Origin: Prevotella sp.
GTDB taxonomy: Bacteria > Bacteroidota > Bacteroidia > Bacteroidales > Bacteroidaceae
NCBI GenBank assembly: GCA_021204905.1
Contig: JAJPYN010000007.1
Location: 75,123 to 139,122, forward strand
Direction of reading: 5' to 3'
DNA: 64,000 nucleotides
Position 1 is the first letter of the stretch; every line of letters begins with the position of its first letter. The translations under genes were made by a program, and so were the position numbers. The notes beneath the pieces are model-generated. The model did no database searches, had not been told where the DNA came from, and saw nothing but the letters and a program-made list of their open reading frames with translations. Positions 1 to 9,335 of the stretch are shown piece after piece.

Positions 1-88
1 TAATCACAGACTTCGATTGCAGGGTGCGCGGGGGTTCGCTCTCTCGCACCTTTTTCGTGTTATTCTTTCATATCCGCCGCTTTTCTTC

Positions 89-96
89 TAATTTTG
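89..96 (+). promoter_or_regulatory. Candidate -7 element upstream of yidC
   Basis: TAATTTTG matches the Bacteroidota sigma -7 consensus TAnnTTTG and lies 36 bases before the yidC ATG. I see no clear -33 TTTG at the usual 19-21 base spacing, so this is a candidate only. Bases 1-88 hold no gene I can support; the window opens with TAA, which could be the stop codon of an unseen upstream gene. Confidence 0.4.
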
Positions 97-132
97 CAGA
101 CTGTACCGAATTAGAAACAACATTAACATCTT

Positions 133-2016
133 ATGAACAAGAATAGCGTTCTCGGTTTTGTGCTTATTGCCGCCGTGCTGTTGTTTTACACGTGGTGGTC
201 GCGCCCGAGTGCCGAGCAGATAGCCGAGCGTGCGCGTGCCGACTCTCTTGAGATTGTGCGCCAGCAGCAGCTCATCGCCGCGCAAGAGGCTGAGACGGCG
301 GCTGCGGACACGTTAGCCATCGACAGCACGTCGCTCTTTCATGCTTGTCTCGCGGGCGAGGCGCAGCAGGTAGTGCTCCGCAACGACAAGGTTGAGCTTA
401 CTTTGAGCAGCAAAGGGGCGACAGTGGAGCGTGCCGTAGTGAAGCATTACAAGAACATTCGCGGTAACGACGGCGTTATCCTCTTCGACGAGGAGACGCA
501 GAGGCTGGATTACACCATCGCGCTGAAGGAGACGAACATTTCCACCTCCGACCTTTATTTCACGCCGACAGCCGTAACCGACACCACCGTTACCTTCGTT
601 GCGGAAGCCTCGCCGGGCAAGATGATTGCTTTGGAGTACACGCTCGGCAAGAGCTATCTGCTTCATTTGTCGCTGCGGACTTTAGGTCTGGCGCCTCTCG
701 TGCTGCCTAACACGACATCGATGGACATCAATTGGCGCGAGCGATGTGCGCAGCAGGAGAAGGGGCACTCGTTTGAGAACCGCTATTCGAAGCTCACTTA
801 CCACAAGGTTTCCGGCGGCACGAAGAAGTTGTCGGAGACATCGGAGGTGAAGGACAAGGAGATCGACGACGCGATAGACTGGGTGGCGTTCAAGAACCAG
901 TTCTTCTCCGCAGCGATGATCAGCCGCGACGGTTTTGCGGAAAAGGCGCTGCTGTCGTCGAAGCCCGAAGAGAAAGGGTCGGGATTCCTGAAAGACTATG
1001 AGGCGAAACTCAAGGTGCCGTTCGACGCGACAGGCAAGACAGCGAGCGATTTCGAGTTCTATTACGGTCCGAACGATTTCCGCTTGCTGCAAAAGACGGA
1101 GAAAGAGAGTACGTTCGGCAAGAAGCTTCAGATGCAGCGGTTAGTGGAGCTGGGCTGGCCCTTGTTCCGGCTCATCAACCGCTGGTTCACCATCTACGTG
1201 TTCGATTTCCTCACTTCGACGGGCATCCCGATGGGTGTCGTCTTGATTTTAATTACTTTATTGCTCAAAGTGATCACCTATCCGATGGTGAAGAAGAGCT
1301 ATATGAGCAGCGCCAAGATGCGCGTGCTGAAACCGAAACTCGAGGAGGCGACGAAGCAGTACGACGGTCCCGACCAGCAGATGCAGAAGCAGCAGGCGAT
1401 GATGCAGGAGTACGCCAAGTACGGCGTGTCGCCGATGGCGGGGTGCTTGCCGGCGTTAATTCAGATGCCTATCTGGATTGCGATGTTCAATTTCGTGCCG
1501 AATGCCATCAAGCTGCGCGGCGAGAGCTTCCTGTGGATTAGCGACCTGTCCACCTACGACCCCATCATCGAATGGCACAAGAACGTGTGGCTCATCGGCG
1601 ACCATCTCTCCCTGACCTGCATACTCTTCTGCGTGGGGCAGCTGGCGTACAGTTGGATGACGATGAAACAGCAGAAAGACCAGATGGTGGGGCAGCAAGC
1701 CGACCAGATGAAAATGATGCAATGGATGATGATGATAATGCCGCTGATGTTCTTCTTCATTTTCAACGACTACTCCGCCGGACTGAACTTCTATTATTTC
1801 ATCTCGCTCTTCCTCTCGGCAGTGATAATGTGGGCTTTGCGCCATTTCACCGACGAGGAGAAGCTCCTTGCAAAGCTCGAAGAGAAATATAGGGCGAACA
1901 AGGCTTCGGGAAAGAAGCTCTCCGGGCTCGCGGGGCGCCTTCAGGCTATGCAGGAGGAGCAGGCGAGGATGGAAGAGAAGCGCAAGGAGCTGGAGCGCAG
2001 GCGCAAGGGGCGCTGA
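133..2016 (+). CDS. yidC: Membrane protein insertase YidC
   Basis: YidC inserts and folds inner-membrane proteins, alone or with SecYEG. The 627-residue product has the Gram-negative layout: an N-terminal membrane anchor (about residues 6-22, LGFVLIAAVLLFYTWW), a large periplasmic beta-rich domain (about 80-340), and then the conserved Oxa1/YidC core with several membrane segments (GVVLILITLLLKVITYPM, PMAGCLPALIQMPIWIAMF, and the methionine-rich MMMIMPLMFFFIF). It ends in a positively charged coiled tail (EEKRKELERRRKG), as is common for ribosome contact. The length fits Bacteroidetes YidC. The start is the ATG directly before MNKNSVLG, just ahead of the anchor. The next gene begins 36 bases downstream on the same strand, so the two may be co-transcribed. 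Confidence 0.97.
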   Translation: MNKNSVLGFVLIAAVLLFYTWWSRPSAEQIAERARADSLEIVRQQQLIAAQEAETAAADTLAIDSTSLFHACLAGEAQQVVLRNDKVELTLSSKGATVERAVVKHYKNIRGNDGVILFDEETQRLDYTIALKETNISTSDLYFTPTAVTDTTVTFVAEASPGKMIALEYTLGKSYLLHLSLRTLGLAPLVLPNTTSMDINWRERCAQQEKGHSFENRYSKLTYHKVSGGTKKLSETSEVKDKEIDDAIDWVAFKNQFFSAAMISRDGFAEKALLSSKPEEKGSGFLKDYEAKLKVPFDATGKTASDFEFYYGPNDFRLLQKTEKESTFGKKLQMQRLVELGWPLFRLINRWFTIYVFDFLTSTGIPMGVVLILITLLLKVITYPMVKKSYMSSAKMRVLKPKLEEATKQYDGPDQQMQKQQAMMQEYAKYGVSPMAGCLPALIQMPIWIAMFNFVPNAIKLRGESFLWISDLSTYDPIIEWHKNVWLIGDHLSLTCILFCVGQLAYSWMTMKQQKDQMVGQQADQMKMMQWMMMIMPLMFFFIFNDYSAGLNFYYFISLFLSAVIMWALRHFTDEEKLLAKLEEKYRANKASGKKLSGLAGRLQAMQEEQARMEEKRKELERRRKGR

Positions 2017-2052
2017 GCGTGGCGGCATGCTACTGACAAAGATAATGCAGAG

Positions 2053-4233
2053 ATGAAACAAATGACAATCGTTGCCGCATTGTTGGCGACATTTTTTACA
2101 GGCGTGAAAGCGGAGGATTTGCCCGTTATAGGAAAGAATAACATCACGGTTGAGGGCGGCAGACTGACAGCCGAGGCTCTCTGGGCAATGGGCAGGATAG
2201 GCGGTTATGATGTCTCGCCCGACGGTCGGCGCGTAGTATATCAAGTGGGTTATTACAGCGTGGAGCAAAACAAAAGTCATCAGGTGCTTTACATAATGGA
2301 CATCGACGGCAACAATCAGCAGCTCCTCACTGCCTCCGAAGAGAGCGAGACGGATGGCGTGTTCATTGCCGGCGGACAGAAGATTGCCTTTCTTTCGGGC
2401 GACCAACTGTGGACGATGAACATTGACGGCAGCGATAAAACGCAGCTCACGCACGATGCGACGGAGATTGAGGGTTTCCTTTTCTCGCCCGACGAGACGA
2501 AGGTTATCTTGCTCAAATCAATCCCTTATTACGGTGCGATAGCCCGCAAACCCGCCGACCTGCCCCTTGCTTCCGGGCGCGTGATCAACGACCTCAACTA
2601 CCGCCATTGGGACCATTATGTGGAATCAATCGTTCATCCTTTCGTTGCTGACGTTTCGGAGGAGGGCGTAAACGAGGGTAAAGATATTCTCGAGGGCGAG
2701 CCTTACGAATGTCCTATGGCTCCGTTCGGCGGCATCGAGCAGCTTGCTTGGCACCCCGACTCGCGGCAAATAGCCTATTCGTGCAAGAAATGCGAGGGCG
2801 TGATGTATGCCGTTTCCACTGATTCCGACATCTATCTTTATGATTTGCAAAGCGGGAAGACCACTAATCTGTGCAAGCCCGACGGTTTTGTCGCGCCGCC
2901 GATAGACCCGACCAAGTCGATTGCCGCGCAGGAGATAAACCGGCTCGACGGCGATTACAATGTGGGTTACGACACCAACCCGCAGTTCTCGCCCGACGGC
3001 AAGCAGCTCGCGTGGCTCAGTATGGCGCGCTGCGGATATGAGAGCGACCGCAACAGGCTGTGCATTTACGACCTTGCGACGGGTGCGAAGCGATACGCCA
3101 CGGAGAGCTTTGACTCCAATGTCGACGACTTTGTCTGGGCTGACACGAAAGATGATGAGCTGTATTTCATCGGTGTGTGGCACGCCGTGGAGAATATTTA
3201 CGCCGTTACGAAGCGCGGCGATGTAAGGCAAATCACTGACTATAAGGCTGACTTCGGTTCGCTGAAGATGATTGGCAACCATCGTCAGATCCTTGCCGAG
3301 CGGCACGACTATTTCCACCCCGCCGACCTTTATATTATTACGCCGGGCAAAGACGCGAACCAAACCGTTGCCACACGCATCACGAAAGAGAACGACCATA
3401 TCCTCGCGCAGATAGCGGAAGGCACGTCGGAGGAGCATTGGACGACCGCCACCAACGGCGAGCGGATGATGTATTGGGCGATCCTGCCGCCCGATTTCGA
3501 CCCGGCAAAGAAGTACCCGACGTTGCTTTATTGCGAGGGCGGACCGCAAAGCCCCGTGTCGCAATTCTGGAGCTATCGCTGGAACTTCGCGATAATGGCG
3601 GCGCACGACTACGTTATCATCGCGCCCAACCGCCACGGCTTGCCCGGCTTCGGCACGAAATGGAACGAGCAGGTGAGCGGCGACTGGACAGGGCAGTGTA
3701 TGGACGACTACCTGACGGCCATCGACGACGCGTGCAAGAACCTGCCATACGTTGACAAAGACCGGCTCGGCTGTGTCGGCGCGAGCTTCGGCGGGTTCTC
3801 TGTTTATTACCTTGCCGGGCATCACGACGGGCGCTTCAAGGCATTCATCGCCCACGACGGCGCGTTCAACCTCGAGGCGATGTACACCGACACGGAGGAA
3901 GTTTGGTTCTCCAATTGGGAGTACGACGACGCCTATTGGAACAAGGACAGGACGCTTAATGCGCAGCGCACCTACGATAATTCGCCGCACAGGTTTGTCG
4001 ACAAATGGGACACGCCCATCCTTTGCATACACGGCGAGAAAGATTATCGCATAAATTCCAACCAGGGCTTCGGCGCGTTCAATGCCGCAAAACTGAAAGG
4101 TGTCCCCGCGCAGCTTCTGCTCTTCCCCGACGAGAACCACTGGGTGCTCAAACCGCAGAACGGCATCCTCTGGCAGCGCACCTTCTTCGACTGGCTCGAC
4201 AAGTGGGTTAAGCAAAGCGGAAACAACGAATAA
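2053..4233 (+). CDS. S9 family prolyl oligopeptidase, DPP5-like
   Basis: A secreted serine peptidase that probably releases dipeptides from peptides in the periplasm, like DPP5 of Porphyromonas. Residues 1-20 form a signal peptide (MKQMTIVAALLATFFTGVKA). Residues about 40-440 form a beta-propeller with WD40-like/TolB-like blades (FSPDGKQLAW, AWHPDSRQIAY). The C-terminal alpha/beta-hydrolase domain carries the catalytic triad I place at Ser578 (GASFGG), Asp664 (GEKDYR) and His696 (DENHW). The length of 726 residues is slightly above the ~690 usual for DPP5. It follows yidC and precedes an MFS transporter by 37 bases, so a short peptide-scavenging operon is possible. The exact specificity is inferred from the family. 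Confidence 0.9.
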   Translation: MKQMTIVAALLATFFTGVKAEDLPVIGKNNITVEGGRLTAEALWAMGRIGGYDVSPDGRRVVYQVGYYSVEQNKSHQVLYIMDIDGNNQQLLTASEESETDGVFIAGGQKIAFLSGDQLWTMNIDGSDKTQLTHDATEIEGFLFSPDETKVILLKSIPYYGAIARKPADLPLASGRVINDLNYRHWDHYVESIVHPFVADVSEEGVNEGKDILEGEPYECPMAPFGGIEQLAWHPDSRQIAYSCKKCEGVMYAVSTDSDIYLYDLQSGKTTNLCKPDGFVAPPIDPTKSIAAQEINRLDGDYNVGYDTNPQFSPDGKQLAWLSMARCGYESDRNRLCIYDLATGAKRYATESFDSNVDDFVWADTKDDELYFIGVWHAVENIYAVTKRGDVRQITDYKADFGSLKMIGNHRQILAERHDYFHPADLYIITPGKDANQTVATRITKENDHILAQIAEGTSEEHWTTATNGERMMYWAILPPDFDPAKKYPTLLYCEGGPQSPVSQFWSYRWNFAIMAAHDYVIIAPNRHGLPGFGTKWNEQVSGDWTGQCMDDYLTAIDDACKNLPYVDKDRLGCVGASFGGFSVYYLAGHHDGRFKAFIAHDGAFNLEAMYTDTEEVWFSNWEYDDAYWNKDRTLNAQRTYDNSPHRFVDKWDTPILCIHGEKDYRINSNQGFGAFNAAKLKGVPAQLLLFPDENHWVLKPQNGILWQRTFFDWLDKWVKQSGNNE

Positions 4234-4270
4234 CGACAAATCAAAACGAATAAACTTTGTATTATAAAAA

Positions 4271-5890
4271 ATGAACAATCAACCTGTTAAGACGTTGCGC
4301 GACTCTGCCGCACTGCGTTGGTTAGCACTGCTGTTATTGGCGTTGGCGATGTTCTGCGCCTACATTTTTATGGACATCCTGTCCCCGATAAAAGACCTGA
4401 TGCTCACACAGCGCGGCTGGGACTCCACCGCCTTCGGTACGATGCAAGGCTCGGAGACGTTCCTCAACGTGTTCGTGTTCTTCCTCATCTTCGCCGGCAT
4501 CATCCTCGACAAGGCGGGCGTGCGCTTCACGGCGTTGCTCTCCGGGGCGGTGATGCTCATCGGCGCGATAATCAAATATTATGCCGTAAGCCGGAGTTTC
4601 ATCGGCAGCGGCGCGGAGGTATGGTTCACCAACAACCTTAATCATATCCCCGTCTTCGAGCAGCTCGGCGTGTCGCCTTTCTATGAAGGGATGCCCGCTT
4701 CGGCGAAAGTTGCCGCGTGCGGGTTTATGATTTTCGGTTGCGGCGCGGAGATGGGCGGTATAACCGTCTCGCGCGGTATCGTCAAATGGTTCAAAGGGCG
4801 CGAGATGGCGCTGGCAATGGGCTCGGAGATGGCGCTCGCCCGTCTTGGCGTGGCGACGTGCATGATATTCTCGCCGTTCTTCGCAAAGTTCGGAGGGCAT
4901 GTTGATGTGTCGCGCAGCGTGGCGTTCGGCGTGGTATTGCTCTGCATAGCGCTGATGATGCTGGTGGTCTATTATTTTATGGACCGCAAGCTCGACCTTC
5001 AGACGGGCGAGGCGGAAGAGAAGGACGACCCGTTCCGCGTGCGCGACATCGGCAAGATCCTGTCCAGCATGGGCTTCTGGCTCGTGGCGCTCCTCTGCGT
5101 GCTCTACTACTCGGCAATCTTCCCGTTCCAAAAGTATGCGGTTAATATGCTGCAATGCAACCTGACATTCACCGACGTGCCGGAGGGCTCGTTCTGGGCT
5201 TCGTCGGAGGTAACAATCGTGCAATACATCATAATGTTGATTGTTGCAATCACAGCGTTCACCTTTAATTTTATCAAGCGTAATATATTGAAATACAGTA
5301 TGTTATGCCTGTCGGTAATCGCACTTGTGGCCTATTGCTACATGGGCTTTATGCGCCAGTCGGCAGAGTCGATATTCGCCGTGTTCCCGCTCCTCGCCGT
5401 GGGCATCACGCCGATTTTGGGCAACTATGTCGACCGCAAGGGCAAGGCCGCGTCAATGCTCGTCTTGGGCTCGCTGCTGCTCATCGCCTGCCACCTCACG
5501 TTCGCGTTCATCCTGCCGCAATTCAAAGGCAATGACGTGGGCGGAGTGGTCGTCGCATACATCACCATCCTCGTCCTCGGCGCATCGTTCTCCCTCGTGC
5601 CGGCATCCCTCTGGCCCAGCGTGCCGAAGCTCGTCGACGCTAAAATCATCGGCTCGGCATACGCGCTAATCTTCTGGATACAGAACATCGGGCTCTGGCT
5701 CTTCCCTCTCGTAATCGGAAAAGTGCTCGACACGACCAATCCCGGCGTTACCGACCCCACGCAGTTCAACTATACCGCGCCGCTGGTCATGCTCGCCTGC
5801 CTCGGCATTGCCGCACTCATCATCGGCTTAATATTAAAAGTGGTCGACCGGAAGCGCGGCCTTGGCCTCGAACTCCCTAATATTCAATAA
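4271..5890 (+). CDS. MFS transporter
   Basis: A polytopic inner-membrane carrier of the major facilitator superfamily, 539 residues with about 12 hydrophobic segments. The first is WLALLLLALAMFCAYIFM, and a loop of charged residues (MDRKLDLQTGEAEEKDDPFR) joins the two halves. After the second segment comes the MFS-like loop ILDKAGVRF. Its position just behind a DPP5-like peptidase suggests uptake of small peptides or amino acids, but nothing in the sequence fixes the substrate. It ends 17 bases before the convergent GH95 gene. Confidence 0.85.
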   Translation: MNNQPVKTLRDSAALRWLALLLLALAMFCAYIFMDILSPIKDLMLTQRGWDSTAFGTMQGSETFLNVFVFFLIFAGIILDKAGVRFTALLSGAVMLIGAIIKYYAVSRSFIGSGAEVWFTNNLNHIPVFEQLGVSPFYEGMPASAKVAACGFMIFGCGAEMGGITVSRGIVKWFKGREMALAMGSEMALARLGVATCMIFSPFFAKFGGHVDVSRSVAFGVVLLCIALMMLVVYYFMDRKLDLQTGEAEEKDDPFRVRDIGKILSSMGFWLVALLCVLYYSAIFPFQKYAVNMLQCNLTFTDVPEGSFWASSEVTIVQYIIMLIVAITAFTFNFIKRNILKYSMLCLSVIALVAYCYMGFMRQSAESIFAVFPLLAVGITPILGNYVDRKGKAASMLVLGSLLLIACHLTFAFILPQFKGNDVGGVVVAYITILVLGASFSLVPASLWPSVPKLVDAKIIGSAYALIFWIQNIGLWLFPLVIGKVLDTTNPGVTDPTQFNYTAPLVMLACLGIAALIIGLILKVVDRKRGLGLELPNIQ

Positions 5891-5907
5891 TTTAGCTCCC
5901 TGTAAAA

Positions 5908-8514
5908 CTAAAGAATCTTCTTCGTGCCGCCCGCGGGGAGGTTGACTTCGTAGGCGACGCCGTTGGCGGTGATGGTGGCGCACAGCTGCGTCGGAGAACT
6001 AATAGCAAGTAAGATAATCCGGCCGTTCTCCCAACTGAAGTCGACCGTCGCGCCGCAACGTGTCAGCAGACCCTTCACGCTGCCCGACGGCCATTCCGCG
6101 GGGCACGCGGGAAGCAAGTAGATATTGCTCTCGTCGCTCTGAATGAGCATCTCCGCCATGCCCGCGCAACCGCCGAAATTGCCGTCAATCTGGAACGGCG
6201 CATGCGCATCGAACAGGTTCGGGTACGTCCCGCCACCGTATGTCTTGCCCTTGCCGTGGTAGTCGTCGGGCGAGATGTAGCGCAGCAGCGTGCGCACCAT
6301 GCCGTAAGCCTCGTCCGCCATCCGCAGCCGCGCGTAGAGGTTAATGCGCCAGCCTGTGCTCCAGCCTGTCGTATGGTTACCCTTGATTTTCAACGACTTA
6401 GCTGCCGCTGCCGACAGCTCAGGCTCGCTCGCGGGCGTGATCTGATGACCGGGGTAAACGCCGATGAGGTGCGACTGATGACGGTGCTGCCAATCGGCAT
6501 CCTTCCAATCGTGATACCACTCAAGCAACTGCCCGCGCTGCCCGATATGATAAGGGCGGAGCTTCTTTAAAGCCCCCTCCGCACGCGCCGCAAAAGCGCT
6601 GTCGGTATTCAGCACGCGCGCAGCATTCACGGCATCGGTGAGGCATTCGCGGATGATGGCGAGGTCGGCCGTGCCGCCATAAAACGTGTTGCCCTCGTAG
6701 CCTTGATCCGTAACGAACATGTTTTCGGGCGAGGTGGAGAAAGAGGTGATGAGCTCGCCGTTTTTCTCAATGAGCCAACCGAGGCAGAACTCCGCTGCGC
6801 CGCGCAACGCAGGGTAAAATTCAGTTAAATCGCCGACATTGCGCGAGAAGAGATAATGCTCCCAGATATGCGTCGACAGCCACGCGCCGCCCATCGGCCA
6901 GTTTGCCCATTGCGGGTTCGCGATGCCTTCGCCTATTGGGTTTGTCATCGCCCAGATGTCGCTGTTATGCCCCGCGCACCAACCCTCGTGAACGTCATAG
7001 TAGCTCGCCGCGGACTGCCGGCCTGTGCGTTGCAGTTCGTCAATGAAAGTTAACAAAGGCAAATGCAGTTCCGACAAATTAACCTCTTCCGCCGCCCAAT
7101 AATTCTCTTCGAGGTTGATGTTCGTGGTGTAATTGCTGCGCCACGCGGGCGACAGTTTTTCGTTCCAGAGCCCTTGCAGATTGGCGGGCACGGCCCTCGT
7201 GCGGCTCGACGAGATGAGCAGGTAGCGGCCGAATTGGAAATACAGCGCTTCGAGCTCGGGGTTGCGCTGCTTTTTTTGCGTGTAGAGCCGCAGTTGCTTG
7301 TCGGTGGGCAAGGCTTTTATCGCCTCGTCGGTTTCGCCGAGATAAAGACTGACGCGGTTGTAAAGTGCCTGATAATCAGCAAGTTGCGAGGCTTTTATAG
7401 CGTCGTAACCTTTCGTTAAAGCGTGCTCGATGTTGCGGCAGGCTTCGGCGATATAATCGTTGCCGCTCGTTGCCGGGTCGTTTTCCGCACCATTGAAACT
7501 CGTGGAATTGGCAATGTAGAGTGTCAGTTCGCGGCAACCCTCAGCCACGAGCGCATTGCCTTCTGCCGTGATCTCGCCGCCGGTGTTTTCAGCGGAGATG
7601 ATGGTCATAAAATGTATGCCGCGATTGCCGTCGTAAAGCGATTGCTCGCCGTGCTGCCCGTTTAAATAAAAGGGGTTTGCCGTGAACGCCGCGTGCCCTT
7701 CGTTCGTTAGCCGCTGCCCGTCGCTACTGATGAGGTGGGGCAGGGCGCACAGCAGTCTAATCCGCGCGTCGAAGGGCCCGGACGAGGCGATGCGCACCAC
7801 GATGACGCTGTCGGGCGACGAGGCGAAGCACTCCGTGGAGAACGTGCGGCCGTCCGCGGTGGTGTAGGTCGATGTGGCGCGGGCCGTCGCGAGCGATAGT
7901 TTTCGGCAGTAGCCGCTCACGTCCGCGACCTTGCTTGCGCTACTTGCAACTAAGGGCTTGCCTGCGCCGGTTTCGAGAGAAAGCTTATTTGTTTCGACGT
8001 CGTTCGAGGTTGTGCTTATGTTTTTTTCAACCGAAGTATTGCCTGCGTAAGTATTTGTGTTACAGTCGTTTAAGGGCGTGCTTATATCGCTTTCATCCGA
8101 AATTATGCCTGAAAAACCGCTTGTGTTTTCTCGCGAAAGGAAATCGATCACGAGCGTGCCGAGCGGCTGGTATTTCTCGCTTTCGTGGCCCTGCATGCGC
8201 ATCACGAGCGTGTCGGCGGCAGCGTAGTCCTCGCGCTCCAACGCCTCGCGCACGGCGGGCAGTTGCTTGTATGCCTCCGCGTTCACGGGCTGAGAGTCGG
8301 GCTCGCCTGTCCACAGCGTGATGTCGTTCAGCGATACCCGATAACTGTTTATTCCCCCGTAGACCATTGCCCCGAGCCGTCCGTTCCCTATCGGCAGCGC
8401 CTCCTCGAAGTACTCCGCCGGACGGTCGTAACGCAGCTCCTGCGCGGCGCAAACGGCTGATATACAGGATGTTACGACAATGGAGACAATGGTAAATAAA
8501 TTCGTTGATTTCAT
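5908..8514 (-). CDS. GH95 family alpha-L-fucosidase (or galactosidase)
   Basis: A secreted glycoside hydrolase of family 95, which removes alpha-1,2-L-fucose (some members alpha-L-galactose) from host or plant glycans. The N-terminal domain begins right after a signal peptide with the typical PAEYFEEALPIGNGRLGAMV. The (alpha/alpha)6 catalytic part has the family sequences NLQGLWNEKLSPAWRSNYTTN, HNSDIWAM and WINLYARL-like GWSTGWRINLYARL, followed by QIDGNFGG. I start at MKSTNLF (ATG 8512-8514): the longer reading frame adds only MPRAAKRS, which is the translation of a repeat element. Inside the N-terminal domain (coding bases about 7930-8125) there is a serine/threonine/asparagine-rich insert with a degenerate 22-codon tandem duplication that GH95 enzymes normally lack. 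Confidence 0.9.
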   Translation of the reverse strand: MKSTNLFTIVSIVVTSCISAVCAAQELRYDRPAEYFEEALPIGNGRLGAMVYGGINSYRVSLNDITLWTGEPDSQPVNAEAYKQLPAVREALEREDYAAADTLVMRMQGHESEKYQPLGTLVIDFLSRENTSGFSGIISDESDISTPLNDCNTNTYAGNTSVEKNISTTSNDVETNKLSLETGAGKPLVASSASKVADVSGYCRKLSLATARATSTYTTADGRTFSTECFASSPDSVIVVRIASSGPFDARIRLLCALPHLISSDGQRLTNEGHAAFTANPFYLNGQHGEQSLYDGNRGIHFMTIISAENTGGEITAEGNALVAEGCRELTLYIANSTSFNGAENDPATSGNDYIAEACRNIEHALTKGYDAIKASQLADYQALYNRVSLYLGETDEAIKALPTDKQLRLYTQKKQRNPELEALYFQFGRYLLISSSRTRAVPANLQGLWNEKLSPAWRSNYTTNINLEENYWAAEEVNLSELHLPLLTFIDELQRTGRQSAASYYDVHEGWCAGHNSDIWAMTNPIGEGIANPQWANWPMGGAWLSTHIWEHYLFSRNVGDLTEFYPALRGAAEFCLGWLIEKNGELITSFSTSPENMFVTDQGYEGNTFYGGTADLAIIRECLTDAVNAARVLNTDSAFAARAEGALKKLRPYHIGQRGQLLEWYHDWKDADWQHRHQSHLIGVYPGHQITPASEPELSAAAAKSLKIKGNHTTGWSTGWRINLYARLRMADEAYGMVRTLLRYISPDDYHGKGKTYGGGTYPNLFDAHAPFQIDGNFGGCAGMAEMLIQSDESNIYLLPACPAEWPSGSVKGLLTRCGATVDFSWENGRIILLAISSPTQLCATITANGVAYEVNLPAGGTKKIL
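7983..8116 (-). repeat. Degenerate 66-bp tandem duplication inside the GH95 gene
   Basis: Two 66-base units, about 7983-8048 and 8049-8114, align base by base: TTATTTG at 7985 against GTATTTG at 8051, GCTTAT at 8014 against 8080, and TGCCTG at 8040 against 8106. In the protein they read GIISDESDISTPLNDCNTNT and GNTSVEKNISTTSNDVETNK. The period is a multiple of three, so the frame is kept. Confidence 0.75.
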
Positions 8515-8580
8515 CGACCTTTTAGCTGCTCTCGGCATAACTTAAATAAATTTTATTCTGCTCTCGTTTGCAAAAACGTT
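8511..8580 (-). repeat. Copy 1 of a ~65-70 bp dispersed repeat (GH95 leader)
   Basis: On the minus strand this reads from AACGTTTTTGCAAACGAGAG through CCGAGAGCAGC to TAAAAGGTCGATGA. The last ATG is the start codon chosen for GH95, so the element supplies the leader and the AAAAGG in front of the start. Both ends match the copy inside the broken receptor at 11467-11528; the centre (AGAATAAAATTTATTTAAG) differs. Confidence 0.8.
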
Positions 8581-8600
8581 GACTCTTTGTCGAGCTACGG

Positions 8601-8666
8601 CTGCACTCGGAATCAAGCAAGCTTGTTCTCTCGTTGGCACGTACCTTGATTTTCATCGACCTTTTA
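8601..8666 (-). repeat. Copy 2 of the dispersed repeat, in tandem
   Basis: On the minus strand it begins at the PIN stop codon as TAAAAGGTCGATGAAAATCA, passes AACGAGAGAACAAGC and ends in TTGATTCCGAGTGCAGC. About 39 bases of its core differ from the 11467 copy at only five positions. It lies head to tail with copy 1, separated by about 20 bases, so the whole GH95-PIN gap (8515-8663) is made of this repeat. Confidence 0.8.
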
Positions 8667-9095
8667 CTTGAGGTTCTGATGGAGCTTCAACCCGAAGTCC
8701 GCATAATTGGGAAATTGCTTGTCGGTGCTCACCAATGTCGCTTTGTCGGCTATTGCCTGCGCGATGATTTGTCTGTCGGTGGGGTCGCACTTGTCGCTGA
8801 GCAGGGGCAGCTGTTCGAGTTGGCGCAGATGAAGCTCTTTGAACGGGGTGATTTCCACGCCGAGATTTATCACTCTGTCGACGAGGGAAACTTCTTTCTT
8901 TTCGCCTTTGTAACGTCTTTTTTCGGGGAACACTTTGCCTTTTTGTTTAAGGTAAATCAGTTCCTGCATGCAGACTGTGCTTGTGTAAAGCAGGTTCTCC
9001 GGGTCGGTGAGCAGCATCCAAGTATCGCCGTCGATGTTGTCGTTTTCGCCCGCGAGCATATATATCAAGATGTTCGTATCGAGATATATTTTCAT
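8664..9095 (-). CDS. PIN-domain toxin (putative endoribonuclease)
   Basis: A 143-residue PIN-domain protein; such toxins cut RNA when their antitoxin is lost. It shows the acidic residues of the fold: Asp in the first strand (MKIYLDTNILIYML), an internal Glu (CMQELIYL), and the late DPTDRQIIAQA with Asp, followed by LVSTDKQF. I start at MKIYLDT (ATG 9093-9095) because the PIN fold begins there; a longer frame to 9161 only reads through the upstream gene. The start overlaps the stop of the preceding small gene by four bases (ATGA), the usual arrangement of a toxin-antitoxin pair. Target and activity are inferred. Confidence 0.85.
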   Translation of the reverse strand: MKIYLDTNILIYMLAGENDNIDGDTWMLLTDPENLLYTSTVCMQELIYLKQKGKVFPEKRRYKGEKKEVSLVDRVINLGVEITPFKELHLRQLEQLPLLSDKCDPTDRQIIAQAIADKATLVSTDKQFPNYADFGLKLHQNLK

Positions 9096-9250
9096 TTCAA
9101 GATTGCACGCCTGTCTTTGATGATGAGGTAAGGCCTTCCTCCCTCGTCGGAGAAAAACCATTGGCCGAAAGCGTTGAGTTTCTCGGGGAGTTTCTTCCTC
9201 AGTTCCGCCTTCGATTCGGGTGTCCAGAGTTGATGTTTCTTCTTCGCCAT
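9092..9250 (-). CDS. Small antitoxin-like protein paired with PIN toxin
   Basis: A 52-residue basic protein beginning MAKKKHQLWTPESKAELRKK. It overlaps the PIN gene by four bases, so the two are translationally coupled and probably form a toxin-antitoxin operon. I start at the ATG at 9248-9250; a frame extending to 9286 adds twelve less likely residues. I do not recognise a DNA-binding fold with certainty. The role as antitoxin is inferred from size, position and overlap. The gene follows tRNA-Pro by about 85 bases on the same strand. Confidence 0.65.
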   Translation of the reverse strand: MAKKKHQLWTPESKAELRKKLPEKLNAFGQWFFSDEGGRPYLIIKDRRAILK

Positions 9251-9335
9251 TGCTTGCTCGAGGTTAAAGTTTTGAACAAATAACAACCGGCGGAAAGCCT
9301 TATAACTAATTGATTTCTAACGGTTTTGTTGTTTG

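Noticed and set aside
2626..4278. Long minus-strand open frame opposite the S9 peptidase
   Set aside because: It mirrors a clear peptidase gene; the translation has no recognisable domain and reflects the codon bias of the GC-rich plus-strand gene.
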